32,154 bases of DNA from Cupriavidus gilardii (GCF_008801915.1 NZ_VZOV01000037.1:1-32154); one strand, 5' to 3'; positions 15,040 to 22,303 are shown, counted from the first letter of the stretch. Program-made: numbers and translations. Notes: a model not told the origin generated them from the sequence alone.

Positions 15040-16173
15040 ATGAGCCGCATTTCCTCCTCCGCCGCTTCGAACACATCCGCCGACCTGGGCGCCGCCGTCG
15101 CCTCGCTGCTGGCGCACTACGACTCCACGGTGCTGCCGCTGTGGACCGGCCCCGGCTGGCACGAATCGATCGGCTTGCCCTACGAGGCGCTGGCGGGGCA
15201 CGATGCCAGCCCGCTGCCGGTGCGGCGCTATCGGGCGATGGCCTGCGCGCGGCAGCTCTACGTGTTTTCGAGGCAGGCGGACGGCCTCGCGCATGCCGAT
15301 ACGCTGTTCGCCGCGCTGCGCCGGCGGTTCGCCGATCCGGACGGTGGCTGGTACTACAGCATCGACGCCGACGGCGCGCCGCTCGATACCGGCAAGGATC
15401 TGTACACACACGCCTTCGTCGTGTTCGCCTGCGCCGCGTACTGGCGCCGCAGCGGCAATGCCGACGCACGCGCGGTGCTCGACGATACCGCCGCGCTGAT
15501 CGAAACGAAGTTCGGCATGCCGGACGGCCTGTACCACGCCGCGCTGGCGCGCGACTTCACCGTCGAGCGGAAGGCGGTGCTGCAGAACCCGGTGATGCAT
15601 TTGACCGAGGCCTATCTGGCCGCCTGCGAGGCCACCGGTGACCAGTGGTATGTGCCGCGGTTGCGGGAGATCGCGCGGCAGGTCCAGCGCACCTTTGTCG
15701 ATCCGGCCAACGGCTGCATCGCCGAACTGCCGCTGGGCAGCGCCGACAACCGCATCGAGCCGGGCCACCAGTTCGAGTGGTACTCGCTGCTGGCGATGGC
15801 GCCGTCGGTGTTTGGCGCGTGCGAACTGGGCGAGTCGCTGACGCGCGGCTGTGCCTTCGCGCATCGCCATGGCGTGGCACCGCTGACGCAGGGCGTTGCC
15901 GCGGCGCTCGACGCCGACGGACGCATCATCGATGCGACCCAGCGCATCTGGGCGCAGACCGAATACGCGCGCGCGCTGGCGCTGCGTGGCGACGACGAAG
16001 GCCGCGCGGCACTGGCCCGGTGGCTGGCCGCCTTCCCCGGCCGTTTCCTGCATGGACACGGCTGGCACGAATGCATCGGTCCCGACGGTGCGGTGCTGCG
16101 CGACGAGATGCCGTCGACCACGCCATACCATCTGGCCACCGCCTACGAGGCGCTGCGCAAGCTGCTCGGTTGA
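15040..16173 (+). CDS. AGE family epimerase/isomerase (N-acylglucosamine 2-epimerase-like)
   Basis: It encodes 377 residues from the ATG at 15040. It is built of paired helices typical of the (alpha/alpha)6-barrel: RAMACARQLYVFSRQADG, the PDGGWYYSIDADGAP loop and DTGKDLYTHAFVVFACAAY. The diagnostic IEPGHQFEWYSLL follows at about residues 242-254, with IIDATQRIWAQTEYARAL later. The central His/Glu pair of GHQFEW matches the AGE/mannose-isomerase catalytic site. Such enzymes interconvert free sugars (mannose/fructose/glucose) or N-acylated amino sugars, and the substrate cannot be told here. A GTG at 14968 would add 24 cysteine-rich residues with no family match. No ribosome-binding site is obvious at either start. 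Confidence 0.88.
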   Translation: MSRISSSAASNTSADLGAAVASLLAHYDSTVLPLWTGPGWHESIGLPYEALAGHDASPLPVRRYRAMACARQLYVFSRQADGLAHADTLFAALRRRFADPDGGWYYSIDADGAPLDTGKDLYTHAFVVFACAAYWRRSGNADARAVLDDTAALIETKFGMPDGLYHAALARDFTVERKAVLQNPVMHLTEAYLAACEATGDQWYVPRLREIARQVQRTFVDPANGCIAELPLGSADNRIEPGHQFEWYSLLAMAPSVFGACELGESLTRGCAFAHRHGVAPLTQGVAAALDADGRIIDATQRIWAQTEYARALALRGDDEGRAALARWLAAFPGRFLHGHGWHECIGPDGAVLRDEMPSTTPYHLATAYEALRKLLG

Positions 16174-16197
16174 ATCGGCGGGGTACAGCGGGGCGGC

Positions 16198-16569
16198 TCA
16201 GTCCTGCACGCCGTTCTCGCGCAGCAGCCGCTCGCATTCGTCGAGCATGTCGTGCGCGAAAGCCGACTGATAGTTCGGGTCCAGCGCTTCCATCATTTCA
16301 TGCGCGGCGTACAGCCCCGCGGAGCGCGACAGCGTCTCGGCGAGCTGGCGTGCCAGCTGATCGCTCAGCTCCGACAGCAGCCGGCGCTCGCTCAACGCCA
16401 ATTGCAGCCGCGAACGCGACAACCATTGCCCGGCCAGCGTCGCGCCCTGCGCGTCGGTCATCCATTTGCCATGCTCGTAATAGGCGGACAGGCGTTCGGC
16501 GGCCAACGCGAACAGCAGCGCCTTGCGGGTATCGAAATCGAGCAGGGGAGCGGGGGGAGTCGCGGACAT
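16198..16569 (-). CDS. Hypothetical helical protein, 123 residues
   Basis: It starts at the ATG at 16569. The protein is entirely alpha-helical in character (DFDTRKALLFALAAERLSAYYEHGKWMTD, then LSERRLLSELSDQLARQLAETL, then MMEALDPNYQSAFAHDMLDECERLL) and has no signal or membrane segment. I do not recognise the family. The regular heptad-like leucine pattern and gene-like codon use support a real protein. It converges on the AGE gene and lies 116 bases downstream of the carboxylesterase gene on the same strand. Confidence 0.65.
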   Translation of the reverse strand: MSATPPAPLLDFDTRKALLFALAAERLSAYYEHGKWMTDAQGATLAGQWLSRSRLQLALSERRLLSELSDQLARQLAETLSRSAGLYAAHEMMEALDPNYQSAFAHDMLDECERLLRENGVQD

Positions 16570-16645
16570 CGGAAAACGAATCGGATTGGCACGGGCGGTG
16601 GTGTGCCCGACGAACGGAAATTGGCGCGGTCAGTCGATGCGAGCG

Positions 16646-16681
16646 GGCAACGGCAATGGCAGCGGCAGCGGCAGCGGCAGC
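16646..16681. repeat. GGCARY hexamer tandem repeat
   Basis: Six units are present: GGCAAC, GGCAAT, then four perfect GGCAGC. They stop 4 bases before the end of the carboxylesterase gene (stop at 16686-16688), just outside its coding sequence. Confidence 0.85.
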
Positions 16682-16685
16682 GGTA

Positions 16686-17405
16686 TCAAGCCGCGGAACC
16701 GGCGCCGGCCGCCGCCAGCCGCTGGCCAAGCCAGACGCCGATGTCGGCGATCTCCTCGAGGCAGACCGAATGAGGCATCGGATAGGTTTGCCACGTCAGC
16801 GGATAACCGCGTTGCTGCAACAGGTCGCGCGCCTGCGTGCCCAGCGCCAGCGGTACGACGTCATCCTGTGCCCCGTGCGCGGCGAAGACCGGCGTGGCGG
16901 CGTTGGCCGGCGCCGCCTCGGCGTCCAGCAGCGCGGGCGAGGCCAGATAGGCCGACAGCGCGATGATGCCGGCCAGCGGCTCCGGATGGGTCAGTCCGGC
17001 CAGATAGGCCATCGCGCCGCCCTGCGAGAACCCCGCCAGCACGATCCGCGAACTCGGGATGCCGCGCGCGTTCTCGCGTGCGATCAGCGCGCGGATCGTC
17101 TCGCGCGACGCGCGAATGCCGCTCTCGTCCGCGTGGCGCCGCGCGTCGCTGAGCGACACGATGTCGTACCAGGCGCGCATGATATAGCCGCCGTTGCAGG
17201 TCACCGGAATCAGCGGCGCGTGCGGAAAGACGAAGCGCACCGCCGCGCCGGCAGGCAGGCCCAGTTCGGGCACCACCGGTACGAAATCGCCGCCGTCGGC
17301 GCCCAGGCCGTGCATCCAGATCACGGCAAAGCGTGGCTCCGGTGCTGTTTCGATTTCGATGGGGGCATCGGCGGCGGATGGGGCGGCGTGGAAGGCTTCG
17401 GTCAT
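16686..17405 (-). CDS. Alpha/beta hydrolase, carboxylesterase/phospholipase family
   Basis: It encodes 239 residues of the Abhydrolase_2 family, close in layout to bacterial carboxylesterase II and lysophospholipases (about 220 residues). WMHGLGADGGDF at 30-41 is the oxyanion region, RFVFPHAPLIPVTCNGG precedes MRAWYDI, and GFSQGGAMA carries the nucleophile S127. The acid is D181 (HGAQDDVVP) and the base H212 (MPHSVCLEE). It should hydrolyse short acyl esters in the cytoplasm. An 18-residue leader at the N-terminus is outside the usual domain. The start at 17405 is the only ATG before the conserved part. Confidence 0.92.
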   Translation of the reverse strand: MTEAFHAAPSAADAPIEIETAPEPRFAVIWMHGLGADGGDFVPVVPELGLPAGAAVRFVFPHAPLIPVTCNGGYIMRAWYDIVSLSDARRHADESGIRASRETIRALIARENARGIPSSRIVLAGFSQGGAMAYLAGLTHPEPLAGIIALSAYLASPALLDAEAAPANAATPVFAAHGAQDDVVPLALGTQARDLLQQRGYPLTWQTYPMPHSVCLEEIADIGVWLGQRLAAAGAGSAA

Positions 17406-17596
17406 GGCAGGGCGCGAGGGTCAACGGCGCGCTGGGGAGGGACTGGACGGCATCGACAGGGGATGGCGTGCGGTGCCCTCAGGGAAACGCCGGCATCCGC
17501 ACTTTGCGAATGCAACGGCGCCAGGCAGCGCGGCTGCGCAGTATCGCACAGAAGCGGCGCGTGCCCGCCGCGGGGCGCGCCGCCGACAGCAATCGA

Positions 17597-17938
17597 TCAG
17601 GCCGCGGACGGCACGATCGGCACGGTGGTCAATCCAGGCGCGATGCGCGAAGGCTGCGTGGCAGTCTGCGACGGCACCGGCGTGGTGTGCGAGGCCGCAG
17701 CCTCGGCCTGCTCGGCCGCCGCGGCCTCGCTGGCGCGGCGTTTGTCGACGACCTGTTCCACTCCGGCGGTGGCGACCTCTTCCAGGAAGCCCACCATGTC
17801 GCGGTAGTAGTCGACCTGCATCTGCGCCTCCAGCAGCCGCCGTTCGGCCTGGAACAGCGCAAGCCGCATGTCCTGCAACTCCTTGGCGGCGATCTTTTCC
17901 GGGCTGGGCGCAATGAACAGTGATGCAAGCGAACGCAT
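17597..17938 (-). CDS. Hypothetical coiled-coil protein, 113 residues
   Basis: It starts at the ATG at 17938 behind a GGGAGGT ribosome-binding site. Residues 15-60 form a charged amphipathic helix (EKIAAKELQDMRLALFQAERRLLEAQMQVDYYRDMVGFLEE) predicted to be a coiled coil. The tail is Ala/Thr/Pro-rich and disordered (ASHTTPVPSQTATQPS). The family is not recognised. Similar short proteins with a MRLALFQAE...Y segment exist in Burkholderiales as hypotheticals, but I cannot confirm homology. No signal peptide is evident. Confidence 0.7.
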   Translation of the reverse strand: MRSLASLFIAPSPEKIAAKELQDMRLALFQAERRLLEAQMQVDYYRDMVGFLEEVATAGVEQVVDKRRASEAAAAEQAEAAASHTTPVPSQTATQPSRIAPGLTTVPIVPSAA

Positions 17939-18215
17939 GGCGGTGTACCTCCCGTACTGGATTCGATGATCCTTGTGGTCGAAAAACCTCTCAGGCCATG
18001 CGATCCAATATAGACGCCAATGCACGTCGGCCATGTGCGGCGGACCGCATCCGTAGCGGATCGCCCACAACCGCGCGCCACGACCGATTGCCGAATGGCG
18101 GCGGAGCAGGGTAGATTGTCCGGTGTGCCGCGGTCAGGCACCCAAATTGATGAGCTTGGCTTCACGTGGCGCTCTACGTTGCGCGATTGCGCGGGGGCGC
18201 CACCATATTTTCCTT

Positions 18216-18239
18216 GACTATCTATCTATCGGTAGATAA
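18216..18239. promoter_or_regulatory. Operator copy 1 (TATCTATCGGTAGATA core)
   Basis: The core inverted repeat is at 18223-18238, with TATCTA and TAGATA arms. The 24 bases from 18216 match the second copy at 22 of 24 positions. A TTGACT at 18214-18219 overlaps its left edge, so a bound protein would cover a promoter. It is probably a site for the TetR-type protein encoded at 19176-19796. Confidence 0.65.
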
Positions 18240-18341
18240 CATGCAACGCATGGAAGGCGCAGTCCGTTGAAGCCCCGAAGAAAATTCGAATTCGACGAAC
18301 TGCAGGTCCCACCAGCATTACGAGCCGCCGAGGCTATTTTT

Positions 18342-18373
18342 TTGACATGGACTATCTATCTATGAGTAGATAA
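18342..18373 (+). promoter_or_regulatory. Operator copy 2 with TTGACA promoter of the repeat-protein gene
   Basis: A perfect TTGACA at 18342-18347 is followed by the 24-base element at 18350-18373, whose core is TATCTATGAGTAGATA (18357-18372). GATAAT at 18369-18374 resembles a -10 hexamer, but the 21-base gap to TTGACA is long. The gene start at 18467 lies 93 bases beyond. Binding of a repressor to the element would block this promoter. Confidence 0.65.
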
Positions 18374-18466
18374 TCTATGTCGCGAAAGCGCCGGTGCCAC
18401 CGTTGCCAGGACTGACGCGGGACTCTGAACGACAACCCCCGGTCCACCGAAGCCAGGAGAAACACC

Positions 18467-18883
18467 ATGCAAGCCAAGTTCGCCAAGACCGTGATCGCCA
18501 TCGCCACCGTGGCCGCCGCAGCCATTGCGGGGCAGGCAGCCGCCGCGCCCACGGGCAGCGTGCCGGCTGATCGCTACGGCTACGAACTGCGTACCGGCAA
18601 GTTCGATCCGTACAGCGAGGGCGCCCGCACTGGCAAGTTCGATGTCTACAGCGAGGGCGCGCGGGCCGGCAAGTTCGACGTCTACAGCGAGGGCGCGCGG
18701 GCCGGCAAGTTCGACCCGTTCACCGAAGGCGCCCGCGGCGGCAAGACGGATCCGTTCACCGACAGCTTCCGCAGCGCCGGCCTGGATCGCACTGGCGTCT
18801 CGGCCTCGCCGTCGCGCCGCTTCGACGCGTACACCGACGGCGCTCGCAGCGTCGATGCCTACACCGACGGCGCCCGCGCCTGA
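18467..18883 (+). CDS. Secreted protein of 12-residue tandem repeats (RxGKFDxYSEGA)
   Basis: It encodes 138 residues from the ATG at 18467, with an AGGAG ribosome-binding site. The signal peptide (MQAKFAKTVIAIATVAAAAIAGQAAAA) should send it to the periplasm or outside. Five 12-residue repeats follow, built on R-(T/A/G)-G-K-(F/T)-D-x-(Y/F)-(S/T)-(E/D). After a short linker, two more degenerate units (FDAYTDGAR, VDAYTDGAR) end the protein. Aromatic and acidic residues recur at fixed spacing, so the repeat may bind metal or sugar or assemble as a solenoid. Function is unknown. I recall short Burkholderiales exported proteins with D-x-[YF]-T-[DE]-GAR motifs, all uncharacterised. A TetR-type operator precedes the gene. 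Confidence 0.85.
   Translation: MQAKFAKTVIAIATVAAAAIAGQAAAAPTGSVPADRYGYELRTGKFDPYSEGARTGKFDVYSEGARAGKFDVYSEGARAGKFDPFTEGARGGKTDPFTDSFRSAGLDRTGVSASPSRRFDAYTDGARSVDAYTDGARA
18590..18769 (+). repeat. Five 36-base coding tandem repeats
   Basis: Units start at 18590, 18626, 18662, 18698 and 18734. The second and third are nearly identical in DNA, the fifth is the most diverged. Unit length is a multiple of three, so copy number can change without loss of frame. Confidence 0.85.
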
Positions 18884-18922
18884 GTCCGCGGCGGGCACCG
18901 AGCCCGCGGCCATCATCGTGGT

Positions 18923-18954
18923 CGGGCCGCCCGTACCGCGGCCCGGCTTGTTTT
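18923..18954 (+). terminator. Hairpin plus T-run between the repeat-protein gene and the 33-residue gene
   Basis: CGGGCCGC (18923-18930) and GCGGCCCG (18938-18945) form an 8-base stem with a seven-base loop, followed by GCTTGTTTT. It looks like an intrinsic terminator or attenuator. It sits immediately before the ribosome-binding site of the next small gene, so it could set the ratio of the two products. Confidence 0.55.
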
Positions 18955-18966
18955 CAGGAGTCGATC

Positions 18967-19068
18967 ATGGGAATTCGCGACAGTGTTCTGATTGTGTCCG
19001 GCTGGCTGTTGCTCTGTGGGGCAAGTGGTTGGCTCGTCACGGCGATCGCGCAGGTGTTGCCCGCGTGA
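18967..19068 (+). CDS. 33-residue single-helix membrane peptide
   Basis: ATG at 18967, TGA at 19066-19068. A textbook AGGAG (18956-18960) lies six bases before the start. The peptide is MGIRDSVLIV followed by a hydrophobic run (SGWLLLCGASGWLVTAIAQV) that should span the membrane once, then LPA. This is the size and shape of known small membrane proteins of bacteria. It lies 83 bases after the repeat-protein gene on the same strand and 107 bases before the TetR gene. The family is not recognised. Proof of translation is absent, but start context and composition are much better than chance. Confidence 0.6.
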   Translation: MGIRDSVLIVSGWLLLCGASGWLVTAIAQVLPA

Positions 19069-19149
19069 AGGCGGGCATGGGCTCGCATCTTGCATGACGC
19101 CAGCACGGCAGACATGCCGGCAATCCGGGGCTATCCCTCATTGCTAACC

Positions 19150-19165
19150 TATCTGTTGGTAGATA
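19150..19165. promoter_or_regulatory. Operator copy 3, in front of the TetR-family gene
   Basis: TATCTGTTGGTAGATA has the same arms and 16-base length as the cores at 18223-18238 and 18357-18372. It ends 10 bases before the ATG at 19176, overlapping the likely promoter or leader. This is what an autorepressing TetR gene would show. Confidence 0.7.
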
Positions 19166-19175
19166 AAGTGGCGTC

Positions 19176-19796
19176 ATGAAAGCGCAATCCGTCCGCGAGC
19201 AACTGCTCGACCATACCTTCGCCTTGATCCGCCGGCGCGGTTTCAATGGTTTCAGCTACCGCGACCTGGCCGACCTGGTCGGCGTCAAGACGTCCAGCAT
19301 CCACTATTACTTCCCGTGCAAGGAAGACTTGGCGCTGGAAGCGACCAAGCAATACACGGCCCGGATCGCCGAGGAACTGAGCCATATCGACCCGGCGCTG
19401 AGCCCGCTCGAGCGCGCCGAGCTCTATCTGAACGGCTGGCGCCGCAAGCTCGATCCGGACCAGATCTGCATGTGCGGCATGCTGGCGACCGAAACCGAGT
19501 GCCTGCCCGAGGCGGTCCATGCGGTGCTGAGGGACTTCTTCTTGCTGCACGAGCGCCTGCTGACCGGCATGATCGAACAGGCCCGCGCCGAAGGCGCGCC
19601 GGCCCAGCCGATTCCGGCTTCCGAGCTCGCCATGGTGATCTTCGGCGCGCTGCAGAGCGGCCTGATCTCGGCGCGGCTGTTCCGCTCGCCCGAGCGCTGG
19701 GAGGCCGCGGCGCAGATGCTGCTGGCCGCGGTTGGCAAGCCGGCAGGCACGTCCGCATCGGCCACGGCGCAGGCGGCCGAAGCCGCGGCCGGTTGA
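19176..19796 (+). CDS. TetR/AcrR family transcriptional regulator
   Basis: It encodes 206 residues. The N-terminal DNA-binding domain is standard: LLDHTFALIRRRGFNGFSYRDLADLVGVKTSSIHYYFPCKEDL (about 10-52) with the helix-turn-helix at 27-46. The C-terminal ligand domain carries a CMCGMLATETECLP segment (C98, C100, C109), and C48 lies beside the recognition helix. Clustered cysteines of this kind occur in TetR proteins that sense reactive electrophiles or oxidants, but that is inference here. The last 18 residues are Ala-rich. The inverted repeat just before the gene and its two copies upstream suggest that it controls itself and the repeat-protein gene. The ribosome-binding site is weak. Confidence 0.92.
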   Translation: MKAQSVREQLLDHTFALIRRRGFNGFSYRDLADLVGVKTSSIHYYFPCKEDLALEATKQYTARIAEELSHIDPALSPLERAELYLNGWRRKLDPDQICMCGMLATETECLPEAVHAVLRDFFLLHERLLTGMIEQARAEGAPAQPIPASELAMVIFGALQSGLISARLFRSPERWEAAAQMLLAAVGKPAGTSASATAQAAEAAAG

Positions 19797-19935
19797 GCGC
19801 GGCGACGCCGCACGCCGGCCTCCATGACCGGCGCCGGTCGATCGTGACCGGCCGCCCGGTGCCGCCTCCGGCTTGCTACCCGGCAGGCGCCGACACCCAC
19901 CCCTGTGCAGCAGCGGTTGCCCGCTCGGGCGCGGC

Positions 19936-21612
19936 ATGCTGCAATCCTGCCCGATGGCGATCTCCCTGCTGATTCTGCTGATGGCCGGCGCATTGCTGGT
20001 GTGCGCCGCGATCGCGATCGCCGCTTGGCCGCGGCGCGACGATCCGACCGTGCGGGCGTTCCTGCTGCTGGCGATCGGCGCCGGCATCTGGTGCGCCGGG
20101 CGCATGCTGGAAATCCAGGCGCCGAACGTGGCCGAACGCATCCTCTGGGCCAAGCTGCAGTATCCGGGCATCCTGATGGTGCCGGTGGGGTGGCTGCTGT
20201 CGGTCGTGCGGCTGACGCGTCCCGATCTTGTGGTCGGCCGCGGCTGGCTGACGCTGGCGCTGACGGTCAGTGTCGCCGGCATGGTGCTGGTGCTGACCAA
20301 CGAACGCCATGGCCTGGTCTGGCCTCAGGTCCAGTGGTTCGGCGGCGTGGGCCTGCATACGCGCGCCGTGTTCTCGCACGGCCCAGCCTATTGGGCGCTG
20401 GCCGCCTATGGTTACGGCCTGCTGTCGGCGAGCCTGTATTTCCTCGTGATGGCGCGTCCGCGCGGCAAGCTGTCGGGCGGGGGCAGGGCGCTGCTGATCG
20501 GCGGGCTGCTGTTGCCGGTAGTTGCCAACGTCGCCTATCTGCGCGGCTGGACGACTGCGCTCGGCGGCGACCTGACGCCCGCAACGTTCTCGGTGATGGC
20601 GCTGCTGGTCTGGCTGTGCGCGCTGCGGCCGCATCTGGGGGATGTCGGCCACTATGCGCGGCTGCGCGTGTTCGATGCGCTGCGCGAAGGCTGCGTGATC
20701 GTTGACGATCGCGACCGGATCGCCGATCTGAACCGCACCGCGCAGCGCATGTTGCCGGGACTTCGGCGCGGCGACCCGGCGCCCGCTTCATGGATGGCGA
20801 CCCGGCCCTATGTGGCCGGCGTCCCCGACTACGAGCTGACGGTCGAGCCGGTGCGCAATCTGGACGATCGGGTCATCGGCCGCATCGTCTTCGTGCGCGA
20901 CGTCAGCGCGTTTCGCACGCGCGAGCATGCGCTGGTGGAAGAGAACTCCAATCTGGCGGTGCGGCTCAACGAGACCGTCGACAAGCTGCTGCGCATCGAA
21001 GGCGATCTGTATCGCGACCCGCTGACCGGCCTGTTCAACCGGCGCTTCTTCCAGCGCGAGGCCGGTGTGCTGCTGGCTGCCGCGCAGGAGCGCGGCACGC
21101 CGCTTGGGCTGATGCTGATCGACGTCGACTTCTTCAAGCAGTACAACGACATCTACGGCCACCTGCGCGGCGACGAATGTCTGCGTGCGATCGGTGCCAC
21201 GCTGGCGCAGACGCTGGACGAGGGCGCCAGCTTCTGTGCGCGTGTCGGTGGCGAGGAATTCGCCGTGGTGCTGCACCAGGCGGACGCCGAGCGTACCCGC
21301 GCCATCGGCATGCGCATGCTGCAGGCGGTGCGGTCGCTGCAGATGCCGCACGCCGGCGCCGATCCGTCCCATCCGTTCCTCAGCATCAGCGTCGGCGCGG
21401 TGACGCGCGTTCCGGACTCACCGCTGATCGAGGAACTGGTGGCGGCAGCCGATGTCGCGCTCTATGCGGCCAAACGCGGCGGCCGCAACCGGCTGGTGAT
21501 GGCCGGGGGCCAGGCGAGCGCGCCAAGGCCCGGGGACAGCACCGCCAACGCCGCCAACGCCGCCAACGCCGCCAACGCTGGTAACGCCGATCCATCGCGC
21601 CCGCTGGTCTGA
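19936..21612 (+). CDS. Membrane-bound diguanylate cyclase (7TM-type N-terminus, PAS-like, GGDEF)
   Basis: It encodes 558 residues from the ATG at 19936 (another ATG at 19954 is possible). Residues about 5-240 contain seven or so hydrophobic helices in the style of the histidine-kinase N-terminal 7TM region. A PAS-like domain (DALREGCVIVDDRDRIADLNRTAQRML) follows at about 250-340, then a coiled-coil linker (ENSNLAVRLNETVDKLLRIEGDL). The GGDEF domain has DPLTGLFNRRFF, DVDFFKQYNDIYGH and the active-site GGEEF at 438-442. The usual inhibitory I-site RxxD five residues before the signature is EGAS here, so product feedback at that site is not expected. It should make cyclic di-GMP from two GTP. 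The last ~40 residues hold an Asn-Ala-Ala repeat tail. Confidence 0.93.
   Translation: MLQSCPMAISLLILLMAGALLVCAAIAIAAWPRRDDPTVRAFLLLAIGAGIWCAGRMLEIQAPNVAERILWAKLQYPGILMVPVGWLLSVVRLTRPDLVVGRGWLTLALTVSVAGMVLVLTNERHGLVWPQVQWFGGVGLHTRAVFSHGPAYWALAAYGYGLLSASLYFLVMARPRGKLSGGGRALLIGGLLLPVVANVAYLRGWTTALGGDLTPATFSVMALLVWLCALRPHLGDVGHYARLRVFDALREGCVIVDDRDRIADLNRTAQRMLPGLRRGDPAPASWMATRPYVAGVPDYELTVEPVRNLDDRVIGRIVFVRDVSAFRTREHALVEENSNLAVRLNETVDKLLRIEGDLYRDPLTGLFNRRFFQREAGVLLAAAQERGTPLGLMLIDVDFFKQYNDIYGHLRGDECLRAIGATLAQTLDEGASFCARVGGEEFAVVLHQADAERTRAIGMRMLQAVRSLQMPHAGADPSHPFLSISVGAVTRVPDSPLIEELVAAADVALYAAKRGGRNRLVMAGGQASAPRPGDSTANAANAANAANAGNADPSRPLV
21547..21582 (+). repeat. AACGCCGCC tandem repeat in the GGDEF gene tail
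   Basis: Three perfect 9-base copies and one diverged copy (AACGCTGGT) encode Asn-Ala-Ala units at the C-terminus after the catalytic domain. In-frame unit length allows expansion without loss of the protein. Confidence 0.85.
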
Positions 21613-21656
21613 CTGCGCCGCCGGCCCTCCAGGGCTGCCAGCCTCAAGGAGACAAG

Positions 21657-22283
21657 ATGCCCACGCTCGATACGCTGATCGCCTTCTTCGGCATTGCGGT
21701 GCTGCTTGGCCTCGCGCCCGGGCCCGACAACGTCTTCGTGCTGCTGCAGTCGGCCATGCGCGGCCCGCGCGCCGGTTTGACGGTGGTGCTGGGCCTGTGC
21801 ACCGGCCTGCTGTTCCATACGGCCGCCGTCGCGCTCGGACTGGCGACGCTGTTCGCGGCGTCGGCCACCGCCTTCACCGTGCTGAAGGTCTGCGGCGCGC
21901 TGTACCTGGCATGGTTGGCGTGGCAGGCGTTCCGCGCGCCGGTCGATGCGCCGATGCAGCAGGGCGAGCGGGCGGGCGACGGCTGGCAGATGTATCGCCG
22001 CGGTGTGGTGATGAACGTCACCAATCCCAAGGTCGCGATCTTCTTTCTTGCTTTCCTGCCGCAGTTCGTGTCGCCGGCGCAAGGACCGATCGCGATGCAG
22101 ATCGCGGTGCTCGGCGCGGTCTTCATGCTCGCGACGCTGCTGGTATTCGGCGCGATCGCGTGGTTCTCGGGTTTGTTCGGCACCTTGCTGCTGCGCTCGG
22201 CGCGGGCGCGACGGGCGTTGAACTGGTTCGCCGGCACTGTCTTCGCCGGCCTGGCGCTGCGGCTCGCGACGGCGCAGCGATAG
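21657..22283 (+). CDS. LysE/RhtB family amino acid exporter
   Basis: It encodes 208 residues from the ATG at 21657, preceded by AAGGAGA. It is an integral membrane protein with about six helices. The family marks are LLGLAPGPDNVFVLLQSAMRG near the start, with the GPDN motif, then ALYLAWLAWQAFR, and GVVMNVTNPKVAIFFLAFLPQF in the middle. Members export amino acids or related small metabolites such as homoserine or threonine, and the substrate is unknown here. It lies 44 bases after the diguanylate cyclase gene and may be co-transcribed. Confidence 0.93.
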   Translation: MPTLDTLIAFFGIAVLLGLAPGPDNVFVLLQSAMRGPRAGLTVVLGLCTGLLFHTAAVALGLATLFAASATAFTVLKVCGALYLAWLAWQAFRAPVDAPMQQGERAGDGWQMYRRGVVMNVTNPKVAIFFLAFLPQFVSPAQGPIAMQIAVLGAVFMLATLLVFGAIAWFSGLFGTLLLRSARARRALNWFAGTVFAGLALRLATAQR

Positions 22284-22303
22284 GGCCCAACGATAGGGCC
22301 CAG
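22278..22303. repeat. 13-base direct repeat over the LysE-family stop
   Basis: CGATAGGGCCCAA and CGATAGGGCCCAG are adjacent. The first copy contains the gene's TAG stop, and the second gives a further TAG. It looks like a small local duplication. Confidence 0.8.

Larger units (their letters stand above)
17939..18466. other. 528-base intergenic region with two regulatory repeats
   Basis: No gene of normal size is seen. The left half (17939-18210) is the upstream region of the minus-strand coiled-coil gene. The right half holds two near-identical 24-base elements (18216-18239 and 18350-18373) and a nine-codon frame at 18241-18270. AT content rises locally at 18203-18240 and 18335-18380, unlike the rest of the window. 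Confidence 0.6.

Noticed and set aside
16646..16681. GGCAGC repeat as a phase-variation switch
   Set aside because: It is outside the coding sequence, just after the esterase stop, with hexamer units; no mechanism is evident.
18241..18270. Nine-codon frame (MQRMEGAVR) after operator copy 1
   Set aside because: No ribosome-binding site and far too short to support by sequence. It could be a leader peptide but nothing shows it.
18267..18365. 32-codon frame from a TTG between the two operator elements
   Set aside because: It begins with TTG, has no ribosome-binding site and ends in the second operator; most likely chance.
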